This document shows, in pieces, positions 53,912 through 64,000 of a stretch of DNA of 64,000 bases. Where the stretch lies: NCBI GenBank assembly GCA_019120295.1, contig DWVI01000009.1, positions 44,161 to 108,160 of the forward strand, given 5' to 3'. How positions within the stretch are numbered: the stretch's first letter is position 1; each line of letters begins with the position of its first letter. This stretch comes from Candidatus Onthoplasma faecipullorum. GTDB lineage: Bacteria; Bacillota; Clostridia; Christensenellales; UBA1242. The notes under the pieces are model-generated. The model made no database searches and was not told where the DNA came from. It saw nothing but the letters and a program-made list of their open reading frames with translations. A program made the position numbers and the translations under genes.

Positions 53912-53969
53912 CGCCCATCACGAAAAGCGCGGAACAATATTTAAAATCACCCCAACTAGCCAAAAGTAA
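53912..53969 (+). repeat. Direct repeat copy 2 (AHHEKRGTIFKITPTSQK* downstream of the insert)
   Basis: 56/58 identity to 53673-53730. Confidence 0.93.
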
Positions 53970-54242
53970 ATTGAAAACAACATTAATTTTTTTTAAATTT
54001 AGTTATTTAATCTGTAACTAAATTTTTTATTTCTTTGAAAATTTTTAAAAATAATATTTTATTTAATTTTAGGAAAATTTTTGAAAATATTATAAATTTA
54101 CATTAAATTTTTTGAAAAATATTGATTTTTTTGTTGATTTTAAATAAATTTTTTAATTTATTTTGATTAGATATAAAAAATAGGCATGCATAAATTAAAT
54201 GTTAACATGTCTATTTTTATTATTGTTGAATGATTATATTTA

Positions 54243-54833
54243 TTAGTTTATTGAAAAATCAATTCTAAAATATCCTTGACCCATTTTGCAAAGTGGACAC
54301 GTTTTTGGGGCCGATTTATCTAAAATAATTGTGCCACATTCATCACATTTAAAAGCATGTTTACCTGACGAACATTTATATAAACTATTTTTAGATAATG
54401 CGTTGTGTAGTTCTAGTAATGTGCGTTGGTGCGTGAGTTCAACTTTACTAACCATATCAAACAATTCGGCAACATCGTTAAAACCTTCATCACGCGCAAT
54501 GCTTGCAAATTTAGGATATATACTTTCACCACTCATTCGCTCATTTTCACTTTCGTTATATAACACTTGCTTTAATTCACCCGACTTAAACGGATAACCT
54601 GCTTTTATTTCAATGTTTTGCGTTTGATTTCCGCCAAGTTCCACAATTTTGTTAAAGAATTGTTGTGCGTGTGCCATTTCGTTATGTGCAAGCGTTCTAA
54701 TTAGCATACTCATATATTGATAGCCTTCCTTCTGGGCCATTTTTGCTAAGAATTGGTACCTTGCCCCTTCTTGACATTCAGATGCAAATGAACGCGCTAA
54801 ATTTTCCTTTGTTATAGATGATTGAAAATCCAT
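54243..54833 (-). CDS. Rubrerythrin
   Basis: Ferritin-like ExxH motifs plus C-terminal rubredoxin-like CDECGTIILDKSAPKTCPLC; start moved to ATG 54833 behind GGGGGA. Confidence 0.9.
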   Translation of the reverse strand: MDFQSSITKENLARSFASECQEGARYQFLAKMAQKEGYQYMSMLIRTLAHNEMAHAQQFFNKIVELGGNQTQNIEIKAGYPFKSGELKQVLYNESENERMSGESIYPKFASIARDEGFNDVAELFDMVSKVELTHQRTLLELHNALSKNSLYKCSSGKHAFKCDECGTIILDKSAPKTCPLCKMGQGYFRIDFSIN

Positions 54834-55138
54834 AATTCCCCCTTCGAAAAAATGATACCCAAAAATAAAAAATAAATACCTGCAAACATAAAACAATCTT
54901 AATCACAAATGTAATTTTTAAAAAACAAAATAAAAAAACATATTGAAAACTATAATCAATATGTTCTTTTACTTTTAATCAATTATAAATTTTTTTTATA
55001 CATAAAAACCAAAACTCACAAATGTCTATTAATAAATTAAATTTGAAAACCACATAATTTATAAAAATTTTTAGTTTTTAAATTTTTTAATATTTTTTAT
55101 AAAATTTTTATATTTTTTTGCCGAATTTAAATAATTTT

Positions 55139-58100
55139 TTATTTATTTTTTATTTTTTGTTTAGTTTTTTCTTTATTATTTAATTGCGATTTTTTATTAT
55201 CCTGATTATTATTTTTTGTTTTTGGTTCATTTTGATTTGCTTTTGATTTATCTAAAATTTCAGTTTTTATTTCACTTGATTTTGGTTTGGTATACTTCTT
55301 TAAATTTGCATTTATGACTTTTACGATATTAGATATTACTTTATTTTTATTGAGCCACCAATCTCTACTCCAAACTCGCATAATATCCCAACCGCGCGAT
55401 TTTAAGAATTTGTTTCTATAAACGTCGCGTTCCAAAATTGAGTCGCTACTCTTGAATGCTGAATAATCACATTCAATTCCAAGCAAATATCTATCCAATT
55501 TTTTATTGTAAATCGCAAGGGATAATTTATAATCGGTGTTTCCAAGGTTAGTTTCAACTGTGTAGCCAAGTTTAATGAGTTCGTCTTTAATTTCGTTTTC
55601 TAATTGACCGCCAATAAATGTTTCTTTTGTTTCAGGCAATGCCGATTTGAAACTATCCAAAATAAAGCCTGCTTCTTTGTTGTTTTTATTTGAAATTGCT
55701 CGCACGTATTTTAAATAACTTTTGAAAATTTTTGGACCAGCGTTTTTGCTACCTTCAACCACAAGTTCTTCTGGTTCAATACTTGTGACAACATAAATTT
55801 TTTCCTTAGCACGAGTTATAGCAACGTTTAGTCTGTTTTCTCCACCTTCTTGTGACAATGGACCAAAATGCGCCACAACTCTACCGTATTCGTTTTGTGC
55901 ATAACCTATGCTAAATATTATAATATCACGTTCGTCACCCTGAACATTTTCAAGGTTTTTAATGAAAATTGAAGTGTCTTCATTATTTTCTTTTCTGTTT
56001 TGTTCGCGAATATAGGAATCTCTAAATGCTGAATCTTTTTGGCATTCGTTGTCAATAGCATCTTCTATTGCTGTTTCTTGCTCTGTGTTAAATGTGATAA
56101 TACCGATTGAAGATTTATTACGTTTATTTTTTATTAACTTTTTTAATAATTGCACAATCGCTTGCGCTTCTTCTTCATTTTTTCTACCTATCCATCTACC
56201 ATTAACTTTGATGCGTTCAATAGGTTTATTGCCAATATTCTTTGTTACATTTGGTGCAACTTGCAATTTGCCGTCATAGAACGCGTAGTTAGAAAAATTA
56301 ATTAGTTCTTCGCTCTTACTGCGATAATGATAAGTTAAATTTGTGCTACTTAACCTACTTGTTGAAAGGTCTAGCAAACTTTCAACTTCTAGTGCGGCTT
56401 GAGTTGCCAAATCTAGTTCCTCATCACTATCATTACCCATATAGCGCTTCACAAACGTTGCACTTGGTCGCAATTGTTTTGAGTCGCCCGCCACCACAAT
56501 ATGTTTACCACGATATATTGTTGGGAGAGTGTTCTCTATAAACACCTGACTCGCCTCATCAAATAAAATAATATCAAACATTTCCTTTTTTAGTGGGAAA
56601 ATTGTGGAAACACTTTCAGGTGAAAGCAACCAACAAGGGAACAACTTTAACAAAAAGTCGCCATACAAATCCATCATTCTACGAATTGAAAGCAAATTTT
56701 GTTGTTTTGTTATTTGATATAGGTAGTTTTTGCTTTCTTCGCTTGAATTAAAGTAGTTTATGTAATCATTTTTAAATTTGTTTAAACAAATATTGGCTGA
56801 AATCTCTTTTTCGTCCTTTTTAAGTGATAATATGCGATTTGTAATATTTTCAAAATCAATTATTTTTGAAAGTTTGTTTTTATATAATTCTTCATATTTA
56901 ATTGTTTCGTGATAAATTCTAATTTGCAACAATTTATCCACAATTTCACGATATTGCCTTGCTGTTTTACTATTTTCATACGCAAAGTTTAAAATAATGC
57001 GTTCATCGTCAGTTAAACCTTTTAATGCGTAGTTTACATCTCTAATTTCAATATAATCATTTAATGCGTTTAATAATAGTTTTAAAAAGATTGTGTTACC
57101 GTTGACGATGTTATCTATTGTCATTAAATAACCCTTTTTATCAAGCACCTTTGTTAGAAGGGAATAATCGCTTATATAACTTTTTATCTCTTGCATGGTG
57201 CGTTCAAAGTCTATTGCGATTTCTTCTTCTTTTTGATTTAGTTTATGTTTTACAAACGGATATGCTGGGAAAAAGATTTTAGACCATTTGAGTGAGTTGT
57301 GTAATTTCTTATCTTCAACCGTTGAAATCATTCTAATTAGCGGTTTCATTTCCTTCACATCTTCAACGTCATTTTCAAGTGAATAGACCATCAATTGCCT
57401 TGCGTGTGGGTGCTTTGCTGTGTCAAACGGAACAATGTTTCGTTGAGTTAAATCTTTTAGATATGTTTTCATTTGGTTGATAACGTGAATTTCAACATCA
57501 GGTTTTATGTGGTCTACTAGTGGATTTGTGTTTTTTAATTCAATGTAACGATAATATAAGTTTGCCTTGTTTTTATCCTTTATAAGGCGCAAGGTTGAAG
57601 ACAATCTATTATAATCCATAGCCATCAAGTTTTTGTTTTTTAGCATGGACTTATAAAGCACGTAATCTGTGCTAGTTTTGCCAATTCTTGACGAATTTGC
57701 ATACATCTCTTGCAAACTTAAACCAAAAGGTGTTTTTGTAAACAATGTGTTTGATATGGTTTCCAATTCACTTATTTCAGCCTGAATGTTTGCTTCAACA
57801 CTATCAAAATCCTTATTGGACTCTTCAACTAAACCGCCGTTGATTACTGCTTGGTGCATTTGGTTGCAACGTTCATAGAATGCAACTTTATTTTTTTCCG
57901 CGTCCGTTATAAACATACATTTTGAATTTAAGTTTTTAAGTCGGTTAAACACAACATCTAACGCCGCTTTTTTCTGAGAAACAACTAGCACTCGCTTATT
58001 TTTGCAAAGTGTGTCTGAAATAATATTTACTATTGTTTGCGATTTACCTGTGCCTGGTGGACCATATATCACTAGGTTACCATACTCATTTAATTTATGA

Positions 58101-59089
58101 ATGGCACTTTCCTGCGCGTAGTCTAAATCATTGATTATGTACGTGTGGTCGTCTAACTTTTTATTCTTTTTTGCCTTTTTACCCTGCAACAACTGCTCTA
58201 TTGCTAGCGAAGATAGGTGTTTCTTTTCAAGCATTGTGTAATCATTATAAATGGCGTTTGCAAGTGGGAACCTTCCAATTACACATGAGTTTACAATTTT
58301 TAAATCGCTTGTAAATTCGTCTTCTCTAATATCTGAAAATTTTGTAAAACCTTTATCAAAATTTTTGTCTACTTCAAATTTAAAACCAAATGACGCAAGG
58401 TAGTCTAACACATCTTTTACGTTTTTTAATTTGTAATCAATTAGATTATCAAATTCCATTACCATACCGTCATAATTTAGGCGGTGTTGCTTGGCGTATG
58501 CGAGCAGTAAAACCTTGTTGAATTGGACAAACTCGTCATTTTTTGCTTCAATTGAAACGGTTGTGTCACTCTCAACATTGATAACAACAGGGAATAAAAT
58601 GAGTGGCGCTTTAATGGTTAAATCTTTATTTAAATTGCCTGTTACAAATGGGTAACCAACAAATAATTCGTATCTACCCGTTTCTTTTGCGAACTCTTCG
58701 ATTTCACGCTTTAAATTTCTTAAAGCGGTTACTTGTGAACTGATAATTTTTTTGCCTTCTTCACGTTTAATGCGCTCTCTTCTAAGATTTTCGCTTCGCT
58801 TTTCTTCTGGAGATAAATTTTCTAAATCTTTAAATTGTGATTTTAATTTAGCGTTTAATCCAAAAGTGGTAAATAATTTTTCTTTTTTCTCTTTTTCAAT
58901 TAGTGCGTAACTAGTGCGTTTACCTTTCCAAAGGAACGTGAAAAACTCTTGGAAATCGTCTTTATCTCGACCTATGATTTCACCAATGTCATACGAATAC
59001 TTTTTGCTAATCTTTTTTGAATATAAACTTCTATTTTTTCCGCTTATTTCAATTAGACGTTCTTTATAGTATTTGTAAATTGACTTCAT
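55139..59089 (-). CDS. DUF4011-like / SF1 helicase / C-terminal restriction-endonuclease-fold protein
   Basis: YYKERLIEISGKNRSLY N-term, Walker A GPPGTGKSQTIVNII, LFDEASQV, C-term LLGIECDYSAFKSSDSILERDVYRNKFLKSRGWDIMRVWSRDWW. Confidence 0.82.
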   Translation of the reverse strand: MKSIYKYYKERLIEISGKNRSLYSKKISKKYSYDIGEIIGRDKDDFQEFFTFLWKGKRTSYALIEKEKKEKLFTTFGLNAKLKSQFKDLENLSPEEKRSENLRRERIKREEGKKIISSQVTALRNLKREIEEFAKETGRYELFVGYPFVTGNLNKDLTIKAPLILFPVVINVESDTTVSIEAKNDEFVQFNKVLLLAYAKQHRLNYDGMVMEFDNLIDYKLKNVKDVLDYLASFGFKFEVDKNFDKGFTKFSDIREDEFTSDLKIVNSCVIGRFPLANAIYNDYTMLEKKHLSSLAIEQLLQGKKAKKNKKLDDHTYIINDLDYAQESAIHKLNEYGNLVIYGPPGTGKSQTIVNIISDTLCKNKRVLVVSQKKAALDVVFNRLKNLNSKCMFITDAEKNKVAFYERCNQMHQAVINGGLVEESNKDFDSVEANIQAEISELETISNTLFTKTPFGLSLQEMYANSSRIGKTSTDYVLYKSMLKNKNLMAMDYNRLSSTLRLIKDKNKANLYYRYIELKNTNPLVDHIKPDVEIHVINQMKTYLKDLTQRNIVPFDTAKHPHARQLMVYSLENDVEDVKEMKPLIRMISTVEDKKLHNSLKWSKIFFPAYPFVKHKLNQKEEEIAIDFERTMQEIKSYISDYSLLTKVLDKKGYLMTIDNIVNGNTIFLKLLLNALNDYIEIRDVNYALKGLTDDERIILNFAYENSKTARQYREIVDKLLQIRIYHETIKYEELYKNKLSKIIDFENITNRILSLKKDEKEISANICLNKFKNDYINYFNSSEESKNYLYQITKQQNLLSIRRMMDLYGDFLLKLFPCWLLSPESVSTIFPLKKEMFDIILFDEASQVFIENTLPTIYRGKHIVVAGDSKQLRPSATFVKRYMGNDSDEELDLATQAALEVESLLDLSTSRLSSTNLTYHYRSKSEELINFSNYAFYDGKLQVAPNVTKNIGNKPIERIKVNGRWIGRKNEEEAQAIVQLLKKLIKNKRNKSSIGIITFNTEQETAIEDAIDNECQKDSAFRDSYIREQNRKENNEDTSIFIKNLENVQGDERDIIIFSIGYAQNEYGRVVAHFGPLSQEGGENRLNVAITRAKEKIYVVTSIEPEELVVEGSKNAGPKIFKSYLKYVRAISNKNNKEAGFILDSFKSALPETKETFIGGQLENEIKDELIKLGYTVETNLGNTDYKLSLAIYNKKLDRYLLGIECDYSAFKSSDSILERDVYRNKFLKSRGWDIMRVWSRDWWLNKNKVISNIVKVINANLKKYTKPKSSEIKTEILDKSKANQNEPKTKNNNQDNKKSQLNNKEKTKQKIKNK

Positions 59090-59248
59090 TTTTCGCTCCC
59101 TTTATCTATTTTTACCTTTCAGCCAAATTATAACAAAAAACTACAAAATATTCAACCGAATTCTGCCAATATCACACCTATTATGTATAACAATTTTGTT
59201 ATAATATATTTTTTTAATAAAACAGATGAAAGATAATTTAATACTAAC

Positions 59249-59965
59249 CTATATTAGTAACTTTTCTAATGCTTTGCATTTTGCTTCGTCCATATCTTCA
59301 ACACCTTTTAAGCGGTATGGAATTTTAAGGTCTGAGTATTTATGAACGCCTATTGTTTTATATGGCAAAAGTTCCACTTTTTCAATATTTTTTAGTTTTG
59401 TTACAAAATGTTTTAGTTTTAAAACACTTTCCTTTGTGTCATTTAAATTTGGAACAATAACTTGCCGTATCCACATTTTTTTATTCAGCCTTACACAGTC
59501 GGATAAAAACTTATTAAATGCGTCCATATTAAGCCCTGTAATTTTTTTATAGTCTTCTTTATCCACCGCTTTAACGTCTAAAATAACAAGGTCGGTGTAA
59601 TTTAAAATTTCGTCGTATTCACCAAAGCCAACACCTGCTGTGTCGATTGCTGTGTTAATATTATTTTGCTTGCATAATTTTAAACATTCAAGCAAAAACT
59701 CTGGTTGCAAAAGTGGTTCGCCACCTGAAAATGTAACTCCGCCATCGTTTCCAAAATAACTTTTAAAGCGGATAATTTTTTTGATTAAATCGCTTGGAGT
59801 AACACTTTCGCACTTCCTATTTATATCCCACGTTTCAGGGTTGTGGCAATACAAACATCTTAGTTTGCACCCTTGCAAAAATACGACGTAGCGAATGCCT
59901 GGCCCGTCCACAAGCCCCATACTCTCAACACTATTAATATTGCCAATAATCTCTTTATTTGTCAT
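59249..59965 (-). CDS. pflA: Pyruvate formate-lyase activating enzyme
   Basis: Radical SAM GCKLRCLYCHNPETWD; next to pflB. Confidence 0.95.
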   Translation of the reverse strand: MTNKEIIGNINSVESMGLVDGPGIRYVVFLQGCKLRCLYCHNPETWDINRKCESVTPSDLIKKIIRFKSYFGNDGGVTFSGGEPLLQPEFLLECLKLCKQNNINTAIDTAGVGFGEYDEILNYTDLVILDVKAVDKEDYKKITGLNMDAFNKFLSDCVRLNKKMWIRQVIVPNLNDTKESVLKLKHFVTKLKNIEKVELLPYKTIGVHKYSDLKIPYRLKGVEDMDEAKCKALEKLLI

Positions 59966-60132
59966 TTTAATTTTTTATTAAAACCATTCTCTTTTGTTTC
60001 AACTAAAACAATTTAACATTTTAAATTTTTTAATAAATTTTAATATTTTTTTAAAATTATATTAAATTTTTCATTATTTTTTAATTTTTTTATGAAAAGT
60101 AAATTAACAATTAAAATTATAGTTTGATTAAA

Positions 60133-62409
60133 TTATCTTTTATCATGGAAGGTGCGCGCTATGACTTCTTCTTGGTGAGCGCGAGATAATTTATTAAAGT
60201 TAACTGCATAACCTGAAACACGAATTGTTAAAGTTGGATATTTATCTGGGTGGTTCATTGCGTCAATCAATTTTTCTCTATCAAGCACGTTAACATTTAT
60301 GTGTTGCGCCTTTTGAATAAAGTAACCATCCAAAATTTTAACAAGGTTATTCACTCTACTATCCATATCATGGCCTAGCGCGTTTGGAATGATTGAGAAT
60401 GTGTTTGAAACACCGTCTTGACAACAATCAGCATAAGGAATTTTTGCAACTGAATTTAGGGAAGCCAACGCACCTGAACAATCTCTACCATGCATTGGGT
60501 TAGCACCAGGAGCAAAAGCATCTCCTGCTTTTCTTCCGTCTGGTGTTGCACCTGTCTTCTTACCATACATAACGTTTGACGTTATAGTTAAAACAGATAA
60601 TGTATGTTTAGCATCTCTATACAATTTGTGTTTTTTAAGGGCCGTTATAAAATGTTCAACAATTTCAACAGCGATTTTGTCCACTCTATCGTCGTCGTTA
60701 CCATATTTAGGGAATTCACCGTCAATTTTAAAGTCAACAGCAATACCTTCTTCATTCCTAATTGGGCTAACTTTTGCATACTTTATTGCAGAAAGTGAGT
60801 CGGTTGCAACGGAAAGTCCTGCAATACCAAACGCCATTAGGCGCTCAACATGAGTGTCATGCAACGCCATTTGACCTGCTTCGTATGCATATTTATCATG
60901 CATGTAGTGAATTATATTTAGCGCGTCAACATAAGTTTTTGCAACTTTATCAAGGATTGCAAAATATGCTTTTTTAACCTTTTCATAACTTAGCACTTTG
61001 TCGGTCATTTTTGCAATACCGTCAACCACTTGCGCACCACTCTTTTCGTCCTTACCTTCGTTGATGCTATATAAAAGTGATTTTGCAAGATTGCAACGCG
61101 CACCAAAGAATTGCATCTGTTTTCCAACTTTCATAGCACTTACGCAACATGCAATAGCATAATCATGACCATAAATTGGGCGCATCACATCGTCATTTTC
61201 ATATTGAATACTATCCGTTAAAATAGATATTTTTGCGCAATATTTTTTGAAATTTTTAGGAAGTTTCGTTGACCATAAAATAGTCAAATTTGGTTCTGGG
61301 CTTGGGTCTAGATTGATTAACGAATGCAAAAACCTGAATGAGTTTTTGGTTACCAAACTGTGTTTTTCATCAAGCATTCCGCCTATGCTTTCAGTTACCC
61401 AAGTTGGGTCACCGCCAAAAATTTCGTCATAATCTGGAGTTCTAAGGTGGCGGACTAGGCGGAGTTTAATTGTAAATTGGTCAACTAATTCTTGTGCGTC
61501 AATTTCGGTTAGTTTTCCTTCTTTTATGTCCTTTTCAAGGAAGATATCTAGGAAAGTTGAAACTCTTCCTAAACTCATAGCCGCGCCATTGTTTTCTTTA
61601 ACCGCTGCAAGGTAGGCAAAATAGGTCCATTGGAACGCTTCGCGTGCGTTTGTTGCAGGAAGCGAAATATCAAACCCATACCTACTTGCCATTGATTTTA
61701 TCTTTTCAAGTGCGCGAATTTGCTCGCTAACTTCTTCGCGTAGTCTTATCTTTTCTTCGCTATCTATTATTAACATTTCAGGTTTTAATAGGTCCGCTTT
61801 TTTATCTTCAATTAACCTATCAATACCATATAGTGCCACACGCCTATAATCACCAATAATTCTACCCCTACCGTATGCGTCTGGTAAACCTGTGATTAAA
61901 CCTGCTTTCCTTGCTTTACGAATATCTGGAGTATACGCATCAAAAACACCGTCATTATGTGTTTTTCTAATGCCTTGGTCAAAGATTAGTTCGTTAAACG
62001 CGTCCATTTTTTTGTTGTACGCTTTAAGTGCATTCCTAGCCATACGAATGCCACCATACGCGTTTACAATACGTTTTAGTGGTGCGTCCGTTTGAAGACC
62101 TACCACAACTTCGTTTTTCTTATCAATATAACCTGCTGGGAAGTTATCTATGCCAGATAGGTGCTTTAAATCAACGTCAAGCAAGTGGACTTTCGTTTCT
62201 TTTCTAATAAGTTTTTCACAAATTGACCAAACTTTATCCGTGCGTTTACTTTTGCCCACTAAAAAACTATCGTCACCCTTATACTCGGTGTAATTTTCAT
62301 CAATAAAGTCGGAGACATCAATGCTTTCTCTCCACTTTTTACCTTTAAATTTAGAATAATACTCTTTAACTTTTTCTAAATTTTCATTGACCATAACATT
62401 ATCACTCAT
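60133..62409 (-). CDS. pflB: Formate C-acetyltransferase
   Basis: IACCVSAM active site, RVSGYAVNF glycyl radical motif; start moved to ATG 62409. Confidence 0.97.
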   Translation of the reverse strand: MSDNVMVNENLEKVKEYYSKFKGKKWRESIDVSDFIDENYTEYKGDDSFLVGKSKRTDKVWSICEKLIRKETKVHLLDVDLKHLSGIDNFPAGYIDKKNEVVVGLQTDAPLKRIVNAYGGIRMARNALKAYNKKMDAFNELIFDQGIRKTHNDGVFDAYTPDIRKARKAGLITGLPDAYGRGRIIGDYRRVALYGIDRLIEDKKADLLKPEMLIIDSEEKIRLREEVSEQIRALEKIKSMASRYGFDISLPATNAREAFQWTYFAYLAAVKENNGAAMSLGRVSTFLDIFLEKDIKEGKLTEIDAQELVDQFTIKLRLVRHLRTPDYDEIFGGDPTWVTESIGGMLDEKHSLVTKNSFRFLHSLINLDPSPEPNLTILWSTKLPKNFKKYCAKISILTDSIQYENDDVMRPIYGHDYAIACCVSAMKVGKQMQFFGARCNLAKSLLYSINEGKDEKSGAQVVDGIAKMTDKVLSYEKVKKAYFAILDKVAKTYVDALNIIHYMHDKYAYEAGQMALHDTHVERLMAFGIAGLSVATDSLSAIKYAKVSPIRNEEGIAVDFKIDGEFPKYGNDDDRVDKIAVEIVEHFITALKKHKLYRDAKHTLSVLTITSNVMYGKKTGATPDGRKAGDAFAPGANPMHGRDCSGALASLNSVAKIPYADCCQDGVSNTFSIIPNALGHDMDSRVNNLVKILDGYFIQKAQHINVNVLDREKLIDAMNHPDKYPTLTIRVSGYAVNFNKLSRAHQEEVIARTFHDKR

Positions 62410-62668
62410 TTTCTCCCCCTTGTGTACGCTTATTATACCACTTTCGACAAATATTAACAAATATTTTTCATAACATTATTAAACTTAAAATTATTAAAAG
62501 AAAAAACACGACTCGCGTGTTTTATACGTGTTTTATAAAATTTATTAAATCTCAACAATAATAGTATTTATTATATCCTAATTTAACACTAAGTAAATTT
62601 TAACTGATACTAACATATTACACATTATAGAATTCGTATACTAAATTTAAATTCTAGTTATATTGGAA

Positions 62669-63154
62669 TTATTGTGATACGTAACTATTAATCAATTCTT
62701 TAACTTTATTAACTTTTGTTTCGTCATAAACATATGGTTTTCTAGGCTTTACAAAGTTTTTAGAGCCCCTTTCTTCGTTTTTGTACCTTGGAATAAGTTG
62801 AACATGGTAGTGGTTCATAGGTCCGTCACTCATAGTGCACAAATACACCCTTTCACAACCATAAACCTTCTTTAAAATAATCGTAAATTGTTTTGCAAAT
62901 TTGATTATTTTAGCGTTCAATTCGTCTGATGCTTCACTCATATCATGATAGTGAGTTTGCGTTGAAATCATCATATGCCCAACCGCCCTAGGGTTTGCAA
63001 CAAACAAACATTCAATGTCTTTATCTTCATAAATTTTAAGTTGTGAGTCGTCACCAAAAACTGCACCATTATATTTTCTATTTAAACATGTTGGGCAAAC
63101 TCCCAAATCGGTTAACTCTTTTGGTGATAATTTTAATAAATCTTTTTCTTCCAT
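62669..63154 (-). CDS. HIT-superfamily-like protein
   Basis: MNHYHVQLIPRY (HxHxQ), CPTCLNRKYN zinc-like Cys pair, VANPRAVGHMMISTQTHYHDM. Confidence 0.75.
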   Translation of the reverse strand: MEEKDLLKLSPKELTDLGVCPTCLNRKYNGAVFGDDSQLKIYEDKDIECLFVANPRAVGHMMISTQTHYHDMSEASDELNAKIIKFAKQFTIILKKVYGCERVYLCTMSDGPMNHYHVQLIPRYKNEERGSKNFVKPRKPYVYDETKVNKVKELINSYVSQ

Positions 63155-63259
63155 GGTTATCCTTATTTATGGTCTAATATTATCATGTTTCTATAAAAAA
63201 TGAAATAAATTTTTAATTTTTTAAAAAAATTTAATAAAATTATGAAAATTTAATAATTT

Positions 63260-63784
63260 TTAAGCGCTTTTCTTTGGAAATTTAAATTTTGATGTGTCGT
63301 GCCCTTCAAGTTTTAAAAGAGCCAACTTTTTATCAATTCCGCCTGCATAACCGGTTAGATTTCCACCTGTTCCTAGCACTCTATGGCACGGAATAATTAT
63401 TGAAATTGGGTTATGTGAAACTGCTCCACCAACCGCTTGCGCTGAAACTCGTTTCCCTGTTTTTTCTTCTATTTGCTTTGCCATTTCACCATATGTTGTA
63501 GTTTTACCAAATGGAATTTGAGCTAAGATATCCCAAACCATTTTTCTAAATTGTGACACACTCTTTAGTAAAATTGGTGGTGTAAATTTTGGGGCTTTTC
63601 CTGAAAAATAAACGTCTAACCACTTTTTTGTTTTTTCAAAGATAGGTAAATCTATGTATTTACTCTCTAATAAATTTTTATCTATGTATTTTTGCCCTTC
63701 AAAATAAAGGCCAGTTAAACATTCTCCATCACTTGCAATTATAATTGTTCCAATCGGTGAATTGTATTTACACACAAAACTCAT
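63260..63784 (-). CDS. ogt: Methylated-DNA--[protein]-cysteine S-methyltransferase
   Basis: PIGTIIIASDGECLTGLYF, QAVGGAVSHNPISIIIPCHRVLGTGGNLTGYAGG. Confidence 0.93.
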   Translation of the reverse strand: MSFVCKYNSPIGTIIIASDGECLTGLYFEGQKYIDKNLLESKYIDLPIFEKTKKWLDVYFSGKAPKFTPPILLKSVSQFRKMVWDILAQIPFGKTTTYGEMAKQIEEKTGKRVSAQAVGGAVSHNPISIIIPCHRVLGTGGNLTGYAGGIDKKLALLKLEGHDTSKFKFPKKSA

Positions 63785-64000
63785 ATCATTCTCCTATGAA
63801 TATTTTACCATAAATTTATAATTTTTGTTAGCAATGGGTATGCAGTTTATTAAATTTTTAAAATGCTATAAAATTTGCTTGACTTAGACTTAACTCCAAA
63901 TCTTATAATTTTATTAGGTGACTAATATAAACCAAATTTTTATGTGTTAGATTTAAATTTATCAACACATTTAGCACTATAAAAATTATAAAAAATTTGT

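Noticed and set aside
50898-53969. Diversity-generating retroelement (VR/TR pair) as the explanation for the duplicated gene ends
   Set aside because: Differences are not adenine-specific, are synonymous, and no reverse transcriptase gene lies in the window.
1-64000. CRISPR array or cas genes
   Set aside because: No regularly spaced direct repeats and no Cas-like proteins noticed.

Overview
AT-rich window, probably from an anaerobic Clostridia/Bacillota-like chromosome. Most of it is a housekeeping backbone: rsmA, T-box-valS, groEL/groES, uvrA, pepF-like M3 peptidase, uvrB, rpoB/rpoC, hflX, walJ/yycJ-like MBL protein, rubrerythrin, a DUF4011-type SF1 helicase, pflA/pflB, a HIT-like protein and ogt. 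Three large secreted or surface proteins are also present. One fills the first 10.5 kb on the minus strand (at least 3518 codons) and is missing from the supplied ORF track because it runs off the window edge. The most unusual signal is a pair of ~230-240 nt insert units at ~50897-51125 and ~53673-53911. Each sits at the 3' end of a plus-strand gene. In each case the gene's last codons and stop codon occur twice, before and after a GC-rich structured segment, and all coding differences between the copies are synonymous. Each segment starts with a 12-13 nt stretch complementary to the joined, insert-free junction of its own host gene. Both end in a similarly organised 3' domain (AAGGAGCAA... 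enclosing two hairpins). I interpret these as copies of a small RNA-based element (intron-like or guide-RNA-like) that I cannot assign to a known class. Other observations worth checking are a 66-aa ORF between rpoB and rpoC, an intracellular subtilase-like gene next to a CPCC-like gene, a HicB-like gene without HicA, a split TSUP transporter, and a short promoter-to-terminator transcription unit. All calls come from reading the sequence and the supplied translations; no database search was run.
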